This document shows, in pieces, positions 53,774 through 58,861 of a stretch of 58,861 nt of DNA; position 1 is the first letter of the stretch; every line of letters starts with the position of its first letter. The notes below the pieces were generated by a model. The model ran no database searches. It was given only the letters and a program-made list of their open reading frames with translations, and was not told the DNA's origin. The stretch spans positions 1-58,861 of the forward strand of contig QWPV01000010.1 of assembly GCA_003671055.1 (NCBI GenBank), written 5' to 3'. Source of the DNA: Planctomycetota bacterium. GTDB taxonomy: Bacteria; Planctomycetota; Phycisphaerae; Phycisphaerales; SM1A02. The position numbers and the translations under genes were made by a program.

Positions 53774-55707
53774 TCCATGACACTCTTGCGCGTCACAAGT
53801 CCGAGGAACTTACCATCGCGATCGACAACCGGCAGTGATTCAACATCTGCATGCGTGAACGCATCGACCGCGTGCTGCAGCGGATCCGTGCGGCGAAGCG
53901 CCTTCACGCGCTGTGCGAAGAGATCGCTGACGCTCAGCACTTGCAGCGACGCGCGATGGATGAGTGCTTGTTTGAGATCAGCCGCGTTCACGATTCCCGA
54001 GAACATACCTTCCGCAGTGACGCCGACAAAATCCTCGCTACTGCTACTTGCTGAGAGTTCAACGAGTCGCTCCGCAGACTCTGAGGCCAGCATGGTGATC
54101 GGAGTGAGAAGCCCCGCGTCCTCCACATGAAGTTGTCGCAGCACACTTGCATCCGCTGGTGAGCCAAGACGAACGCCGAGTGCAGCGAGTTCAGCGGTGT
54201 AGAGGCTGTGTCGTTCAAACAGTCGGCAGGTCACCGTCGCGATTGCTGCGACGAGCACGACAGGCAAAAGAATCGTCGGTTCTTGCGTGAGTTCATACAC
54301 GAGGATTGCGCCAGCGAGCGGCGCGTGCGTGGTTGCAGCGACAACGCCCGCCATTCCAGCAAGTGCGCAGGTTGCGGGCGCGACAGCATTGAGTACAGGG
54401 ATGTCGATGACGAACGAACCGTAACTTCCACCGAGCAGCGCGCCAATGAGCAGGCTTGGCGCGAAGAGCCCGCCGATCGACCCAGAGCCGAGTGTGATGC
54501 AAGTCGCGACTGCTTTGAAGAGTGCGAGTGCCACGAGCAGCGTTGCGAGTGGAAGGAGGCTAGAGGATGGATACGACTGCGGATCCATCGCCGCGCGCGC
54601 GACGCTGTATCCATTGCCGTAGAAGGGCGGAGTGAGCGATGCTCCATCCTTTGCGGCAAATGCAAGCGAAGGCGATGAGTCCTGCGCGAGCATCGCATAT
54701 GCGAGTCCGAGTGCGACGAGCATCAACGCACCGAGTGCTGGCTTGAGCCCTTGGTGGACGCGCAATCGACTGAACGCATGTTCGCTTGATTGCAACAGTC
54801 GAATGAAGGCGACTGAGATCGCGCCACAGACAACGCCCAAGAGCGCGAGCGCTGGCAGTGAACCGATACTCACCGCATGTGTGTGTGTTGCTGCAAGTTG
54901 CGCGACAGCGCCGAAGAGTGGCTCCGATGTTCCGAGCATGCTTTGCACAGTTGCTGCAGCAAACACCGCCGCAATCACGATGGGCATGAAGGTACGCAGC
55001 GAGAGGTCGCGAAGGACGACTTCAAGTGTGAAGAAGATTCCAGTGAGTGGCGCGTTGAACACGGCCGCGAGTCCGGCTGCTGACCCACAACCGACAAGCG
55101 TTGTCATGCGGGTAGGATCAAGCCGTAACACTCGTCCAACAACACTCGCGAAAGTTGCGCCGATGGTGACGATCGGTCCTTCGGGTCCTGCGGATCCGCC
55201 CGAGACAATCGTCGCTGATGCGCCCAGCCAGGTGCGTATCGCGAGTTTGAAAGGCAGTACTGCGTGCTTGCGATGGATCGCGTACAGCACGCTCGAAACA
55301 CCGTGCGCCTTCAGTTGCACCTTCAGCGTTGTGATGACGATGCCGCACAGCAAAGCGCCGACGATCGGACCGATACCAATGAGCAGAAGTCCGGTGGTTC
55401 GGTCGCGAACGCCAAGCAGCGCGAGTTGATGCTCAGCCCATTGAATCGGCAAGATGAAGGCGAGCGCGACGAGTGCGACAACGACTCCGGTGATCGCAGC
55501 AAGGACGAGAAGTCGCCGCTCGCGATCGATCCCGCATCGCTCCGTGAGTCGCCGAAGCTTCAATTGCCAAGGGATTTCTGCGTGCATCGTCACGGAGGGC
55601 AGATCGTCCGAGGAGGCGTCGGGGTCTGCGTTACGGGGGATTGAGGGGGGATGGGACACGGGCGAAGGTATAAAGGGAGTTTCGCGCATTATCGTCGCAT
55701 CGCGCAT
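53740..55707 (-). CDS. ClC-family chloride channel/antiporter with CBS domains
   Basis: 655 residues from ATG 55707; ATG 55689 or 55587 are possible starts because the first 40 residues are Pro/Ser-rich and not conserved. Ten or more helices form the ClC core: SGGSAGPEGPIV carries the gating glutamate motif, GSGSIGGLFAPSL is the GGxFxPxL motif, and THAPLAGAILVYELT lies near the C-terminal half. Two CBS domains occupy about 510-650 (DAFTHADVESLPVVDRDGKFLGLVTRKS). The protein moves chloride across the inner membrane, as a channel or as a Cl/H exchanger. It precedes rnpA on the same strand. Confidence 0.92.
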   Translation of the reverse strand: MRDATIMRETPFIPSPVSHPPSIPRNADPDASSDDLPSVTMHAEIPWQLKLRRLTERCGIDRERRLLVLAAITGVVVALVALAFILPIQWAEHQLALLGVRDRTTGLLLIGIGPIVGALLCGIVITTLKVQLKAHGVSSVLYAIHRKHAVLPFKLAIRTWLGASATIVSGGSAGPEGPIVTIGATFASVVGRVLRLDPTRMTTLVGCGSAAGLAAVFNAPLTGIFFTLEVVLRDLSLRTFMPIVIAAVFAAATVQSMLGTSEPLFGAVAQLAATHTHAVSIGSLPALALLGVVCGAISVAFIRLLQSSEHAFSRLRVHQGLKPALGALMLVALGLAYAMLAQDSSPSLAFAAKDGASLTPPFYGNGYSVARAAMDPQSYPSSSLLPLATLLVALALFKAVATCITLGSGSIGGLFAPSLLIGALLGGSYGSFVIDIPVLNAVAPATCALAGMAGVVAATTHAPLAGAILVYELTQEPTILLPVVLVAAIATVTCRLFERHSLYTAELAALGVRLGSPADASVLRQLHVEDAGLLTPITMLASESAERLVELSASSSSEDFVGVTAEGMFSGIVNAADLKQALIHRASLQVLSVSDLFAQRVKALRRTDPLQHAVDAFTHADVESLPVVDRDGKFLGLVTRKSVMECWRNALERDD

Positions 55708-55885
55708 CCGTGCAGCAGACTGCGCCTTGGGGTCGATCTTGGGCTATCATGGTGACCCCCGTCTCAGCGCTGTCCGCGGAAGTCCGCGATGCTCAGTTCG
55801 GGATTCGTCTCCGCTTTTTCCCGCTACCGTCCTCCTACCATTTTTTCCCCACCATTTTCCCATTTAGGGGGCACAGACCTGCACC

Positions 55886-56128
55886 ATGATTGACGCACTC
55901 AAGAGCGATGAAATTGTTGACAAGCTCGGTGGTCGGTTCAAACTGACTGCGCTCATCCAGCGCCGCCTTGTCGAGATTATCGATGGCGCACGGCCACTCG
56001 TGGACCGTGAAGGTCGTTCTGATATCGAACTCGTGATCGAAGAGATTGTGCAGAACAAGATCACGCTCGAAATCGATCCAGCGGCGATCAAGACGATGCA
56101 GGGCACGCCTGCGAAGCGTCGCGCGTAA
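55886..56128 (+). CDS. rpoZ: RNA polymerase omega subunit
   Basis: 80 residues. GGRFKLTALIQRRLVEIIDGARPLV is the omega signature with RFKLT and the R-R-x-x-x-I-x-x-G-A-R helix, followed by the acidic IELVIEEI region. It stabilises the beta' subunit of RNA polymerase. It is followed 53 bases later by the PPC decarboxylase gene, an arrangement like the common rpoZ-coaBC linkage. It is divergent from the ClC gene (178 bases between starts). Confidence 0.87.
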   Translation: MIDALKSDEIVDKLGGRFKLTALIQRRLVEIIDGARPLVDREGRSDIELVIEEIVQNKITLEIDPAAIKTMQGTPAKRRA

Positions 56129-56160
56129 ATCCGCGTAAATCTACGCATTTCTACGCAACG
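56121..56160 (+). repeat. Four tandem 10-base units at the end of rpoZ
   Basis: From 56121 the sequence runs in four decamers: GCGCGTAAAT, CCGCGTAAAT, CTACGCATTT, CTACGCAACG. The first two are near copies and the third and fourth share CTACGCA; GCGTA and TACGC are inverted to each other. The rpoZ stop TAA lies in the first unit. It may be chance or a small hairpin-prone spacer. Confidence 0.4.
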
Positions 56161-56181
56161 ACCTCTACGAGTTTCATTCGT

Positions 56182-56769
56182 ATGTACCAACGCGATCCCG
56201 CGAATCTCACCACGCTCAACGGCGTGGATGTTTGCGTGTGTGTGACGGGTGGAATTGCGGCGTACAAGATGTGCTCCGTTGTGTCGACGCTCGCGCAAGC
56301 TGGTGCGGTTGTGCACGTTGCGATGACGGAAGAAGCAACGCGCTTCGTCACTCCTCTCACCTTCGAAGCACTCGCCGCGCGCGCCGTGCATTTGAGTGCA
56401 TGGTCGAGTGTTGACCGAAGTGATCCGCAGCATGTGAGGCTCGCGAAGGCGTGTCGCGTTGTGCTCGTCGCGCCCTGCAGCATGGACATGCTGAGTCGAC
56501 TCGCGACAGGTCGCGCGGATGAGATCGTTTCGCTCATCGTTGCGGCAACCGATCGAACAAAGACGCCTGTGCTCCTCGCGCCGTCGATGAATGAGACGAT
56601 GTGGAAGCAGCCAGCGACGCAGCGGAATCTCGCGCAACTGATGTCCGACGGATTTCAGATCGTCGCGCCCGTCGAAGGTTGGCAAGCGTGCCGAACCGTC
56701 GGTGATGGGCGGCTTCCCGAGAGTGACGATCTCGTCGATTCAATCGTCACCGCGCTCAATCGTGCGTAG
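56182..56769 (+). CDS. Phosphopantothenoylcysteine decarboxylase (CoaC, stand-alone)
   Basis: 195 residues. VTGGIAAYKMCSVVSTLAQAGA is the flavin-binding start. DPQHVRLAKACRVVLVAPCS carries the conserved His, APSMNETMW the catalytic Asn-containing motif and WQACRTVGDGRLPE the substrate-clamp cysteine. It decarboxylates phosphopantothenoylcysteine in coenzyme A synthesis. The synthetase (CoaB) half of the usual bifunctional protein is absent, so a separate coaB should exist elsewhere. It follows rpoZ. Confidence 0.9.
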   Translation: MYQRDPANLTTLNGVDVCVCVTGGIAAYKMCSVVSTLAQAGAVVHVAMTEEATRFVTPLTFEALAARAVHLSAWSSVDRSDPQHVRLAKACRVVLVAPCSMDMLSRLATGRADEIVSLIVAATDRTKTPVLLAPSMNETMWKQPATQRNLAQLMSDGFQIVAPVEGWQACRTVGDGRLPESDDLVDSIVTALNRA

Positions 56770-56896
56770 ACCCCCGTGCAGGATCATGGTGCGAGCGCCT
56801 GATTCGTTCCCAAACATCCAAATTTGTCCGGTAAGTGTTGAGAACTCCCGCGAAGTTGCTTGATTCGTTGTCGGAATCATGCACTCTACAACCGCA

Positions 56897-56926
56897 CTCT
56901 CGGACTCTAAGGATCCTGAGAGTTTT
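56897..56926 (+). terminator. Possible intrinsic terminator after coaC
   Basis: CTCTCGGA (56897-56904) pairs with TCC-T-GAGAG (56914-56922, one bulged T), and TTTT follows. The stem is moderate and the T-run short; it lies 128 bases after the decarboxylase stop. Confidence 0.4.
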
Positions 56927-56977
56927 CGCGTGCTATTTGCTTGTCCTGCCTGATCACCTTCAAGGAGTTCGAACGCC

Positions 56978-58519
56978 ATGCGTAGAGAGAATTCACCGCA
57001 CCGAACCAATGCTGCGCGCCTGCTGAGTCTGCTGCTCTGCGCGCCTGCGCTCCTCACCGCATCCTCTTTTGCGCAGAAGAGTGGTGGACAGGAATCAGGA
57101 AGTCGCTTCACTCCGATCGATGTCAAACTCAAATCGATTCCGAAATTCAATGTGAAGGTGACGCCAAGGGGTGGCGCGGAACTTCCTGAAGGTGGAATCG
57201 CAGGAAGTTGCTCGCCCGTCGTCTCATCATTGACGAACGCGAATTTCGAAGGTGGACAATTCGTCGTACAGGCAGGCTTCGGCGAAACTGAAATGGCTGG
57301 CGCGACCTACACCGCCGCCGCATCAGACTTCCCGATCAAGATCGAACTCGCGGAGATGATCTTTGCGACGAGCGCTGCGACGGTGACGACAACGACAGAG
57401 TGGTCGATCCTCTTCTATGAAGGAACGCCAACCACCGGAACCCTGATGTACACGTTCTCTTCCAACGGCATCGACTTGCCACACTTGGTGATTCCACCAG
57501 GAACAAACGGCGTGAACGTGCAAGTGATGGTGGACCCCGGTGATCCTGAGCAGATCATTCTGCAAGACAACGGATCGCATATGTTCACGATGGCGTATCG
57601 CATCGACAACCACAACAATCAAGTGCAGAGCCCGTGCGTCGTTGGACCTCCAACTGGTTCGAATGCGTTTCCCACTACAGATGTCGGCGGATTGCAGAAT
57701 CCCACGAAAAACTGGCTGTGGGCGATCAATTGCGGCGCACTCGGTTGCGCCAATGGATGGGTGACCTTCTCGCAAATTCCTTCACTCTGTCGACCCACTG
57801 GCGACTGGGTGATGCGCTGCACATGGACTCCATTCAGTTGCACCGCGCCAGGCGCATGCTGCTTGCCCAATGGCTCGTGCATGAGTTTGTCATCAGTGGA
57901 TTGCGGCACGCAGGGCGGAATCTTCCAAGGTGAAGGTGTCGCTTGCACGAGTTCTACATGCACGCAAGGCCAAGGCCCATGCTGCTTCATCACGACGGGC
58001 GGTTGCCTCACATTGCCCGCAGCAACATGCGTGGCTGCAGGCGGAATTCCTGGACCAGATGGTCAATCATGCACCGGTTATGTCTGCTTCCCAACCGGCG
58101 CATGCTGCATGCCTAACGGCGCATGCATCGGACCAGTGAGCCCTGGCGATTGCGCGAATGTCGGCGGAAACTTCAAAGGTAACAACACGAGCTGCGCATC
58201 GACCACCTGCCCGCAGCCCATCGGCGCATCATGCTTCAGCAACGGGTTCTGCTTGATCTTAAGTGAAGCGCAAGCAATCTCAGCAGGCGCGTCATGGCAA
58301 GGCCCCGGCACAACATGCGCTGACGCGAACGGCAACGGCATGGCAGACGCATGCGAAGGCAGTCCTGCAGATTTCAACAACGATGGCGTTGTCAACGCCG
58401 CCGATCTTGCGGTCCTGTTGAATGTATGGCAAACAACGAACGCGCAAGCGGATCTGAATAATGACGGCACCGTCGGAGCAGCCGACTTGGCAATCTTGCT
58501 GAATGCATGGAGTTTCTAA
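56978..58519 (+). CDS. Secreted protein with four Cys-rich repeats and a dockerin-like EF-hand pair
   Basis: 513 residues, with a good AAGGAG box nine bases before ATG 56978. A signal peptide ends near SSFAQ (residue 33). The first 290 residues are a beta-rich domain with no recognised family. Four repeats of the type GACCLPNGSC..C..GG.....C....C start at residues 292, 333, 374 and 416 (periods 41, 41, 42); the fourth is degenerate. The C-terminus has two calcium-binding loops (D465 FNNDGVVNAADL and D492 LNNDGTVGAADL) of dockerin type. This pattern is common in Phycisphaerae cell-surface proteins. The function is unknown; surface attachment through the EF-hand pair is an inference. Confidence 0.85.
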   Translation: MRRENSPHRTNAARLLSLLLCAPALLTASSFAQKSGGQESGSRFTPIDVKLKSIPKFNVKVTPRGGAELPEGGIAGSCSPVVSSLTNANFEGGQFVVQAGFGETEMAGATYTAAASDFPIKIELAEMIFATSAATVTTTTEWSILFYEGTPTTGTLMYTFSSNGIDLPHLVIPPGTNGVNVQVMVDPGDPEQIILQDNGSHMFTMAYRIDNHNNQVQSPCVVGPPTGSNAFPTTDVGGLQNPTKNWLWAINCGALGCANGWVTFSQIPSLCRPTGDWVMRCTWTPFSCTAPGACCLPNGSCMSLSSVDCGTQGGIFQGEGVACTSSTCTQGQGPCCFITTGGCLTLPAATCVAAGGIPGPDGQSCTGYVCFPTGACCMPNGACIGPVSPGDCANVGGNFKGNNTSCASTTCPQPIGASCFSNGFCLILSEAQAISAGASWQGPGTTCADANGNGMADACEGSPADFNNDGVVNAADLAVLLNVWQTTNAQADLNNDGTVGAADLAILLNAWSF

Positions 58520-58574
58520 CTCGCGCTAGTCAGGAATCCGCAGTTGGCGAATCTGTCCTCCCCCTCATCTACGG

Positions 58575-58606
58575 GCAGATGTGTCTACAAAACCATACAC
58601 ATCTGC
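58575..58606. other. Hairpin after the EF-hand protein gene
   Basis: GCAGATGTGT (58575-58584) and ACACATCTGC (58597-58606) form a perfect 10-bp stem with a 12-base A-rich loop. There is no T-run after it on either strand, so it could be a weak terminator, an mRNA stabiliser or a protein-binding palindrome. Confidence 0.5.
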
Positions 58607-58669
58607 ACTTAGAGATTGAGGCAATGCGCGCAAGCCACCAGATGAAAGCCTAAAGCCCCAGATTTTGGA

Positions 58670-58697
58670 TTGCCTTTGAACTGCGTTGATGTATTCT
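58670..58697 (+). promoter_or_regulatory. Possible promoter of the last gene
   Basis: TTGCCT (58670-58675) and TATTCT (58692-58697) are separated by 16 bases and lie about 52 bases before ATG 58750. The match is moderate. Confidence 0.35.
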
Positions 58698-58749
58698 GTT
58701 CACGGTCAAGAGTTCGGAGATAGTCCACAACTTTGTAAGGATTCGAAGC

Positions 58750-58861
58750 ATGAAATCGTTGCGCGTTCTTCTGTCCGCCGTTGTCGCGGTCGCGATGGTC
58801 TTTGGTTTTTCACCTTCCACAGCGCAGGGGCAGGGGAGTTGCGCGGGCGACATTAGCGGCG
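58750..58861 (+). CDS. Secreted protein, N-terminal part only
   Basis: 37 residues are visible before the window ends. ATG 58750 opens MKSLRVLLSAVVAVAMVFGF, a clear signal peptide with a likely cleavage after STAQG. The start of the mature part (QGSCAGDISG) resembles the opening of many planctomycete secreted proteins with EF-hand ends (a Cys-x-Gly-Asp start), but nothing more can be said. The preceding gene is a dockerin-type secreted protein, so this may be another of that class. Confidence 0.7.
   Translation, partial: MKSLRVLLSAVVAVAMVFGFSPSTAQGQGSCAGDISG

Noticed and set aside
53070-55885. Possible replication origin near rnpA-yidD
   Set aside because: No dnaA, rpmH or gyrase gene and no cluster of DnaA-box sequences (TTATCCACA type) was seen, so the gene pair alone does not support an origin.

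Overview
The window looks like a chromosome segment of a planctomycete, most likely of the class Phycisphaerae. Three things point there. The right end carries a secreted protein with GACC-type cysteine-rich repeats and a C-terminal pair of dockerin/EF-hand loops, a combination familiar from Phycisphaerae. Many products have planctomycete-like architectures: an RNase HII-like protein with a GYG motif, a DUF1570-like peptidase, SPFH-ABC operons. GC content is moderately high, with many GTG starts and few strong Shine-Dalgarno sequences. Coding density is high and genes overlap in ATGA, GTGA and TAATG style. I see no rRNA, tRNA, CRISPR array, insertion sequence or prophage. Assignment to the class is inference from style and not a phylogenetic result.

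Layout. Positions 1-1259 (minus) hold a sensor/regulator cut by the window edge. Positions 1466-6632 (plus) hold a gliding-type ABC system: ATPase, fused permease/GldG-like subunit, DUF4340 protein. Positions 6615-9739 (minus) hold ribD and a membrane SpoIIE phosphatase. Positions 9790-17695 (minus) hold a housekeeping run: heavy-metal-type P-type ATPase, class I aldolase, mnmA, RNase HII-like protein, fusA. A probable promoter, a tiny Asp/Pro-rich ORF and a hairpin lie ahead of fusA. gpsA (plus) faces hpf-ptsN-ptsH (minus), a nitrogen-PTS-like cluster without enzyme I. Then come a secreted metallopeptidase-like protein, purN and a thioesterase (minus), and a glycosyltransferase-methyltransferase fusion (plus) whose end overlaps uvrA.

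Positions 24301-33639 (minus) form one run: gcvH, LolD-like ATPase, FtsX-type permease, uvrB, uvrA. A + strand promoter-terminator pair at 33.7-33.8 kb suggests a small RNA or an attenuated leader ahead of a TIM-barrel protein, cmk, plsC and cca (plus). Next are two paralogous secreted ClpP/crotonase-fold proteins, one of which seems to have lost its catalytic residues, followed by a strong terminator and a small membrane protein.

The most interesting region is 41031-52368. An ABC-2 permease is transcribed away from a six-gene operon: a polytopic SPFH protein, HflC-like and HflK-like SPFH proteins, an ABC ATPase with an unusual C-terminal tail, an ABC permease with a large extracytoplasmic insertion, and a 739-residue membrane-anchored helical protein of unknown function. 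Together these look like an SPFH-scaffolded transport or envelope-organising complex. The right end has an FAA-hydrolase family protein, yidD-rnpA next to a ClC channel (minus), rpoZ and a stand-alone PPC decarboxylase (plus), and two secreted proteins, the last cut by the window edge.
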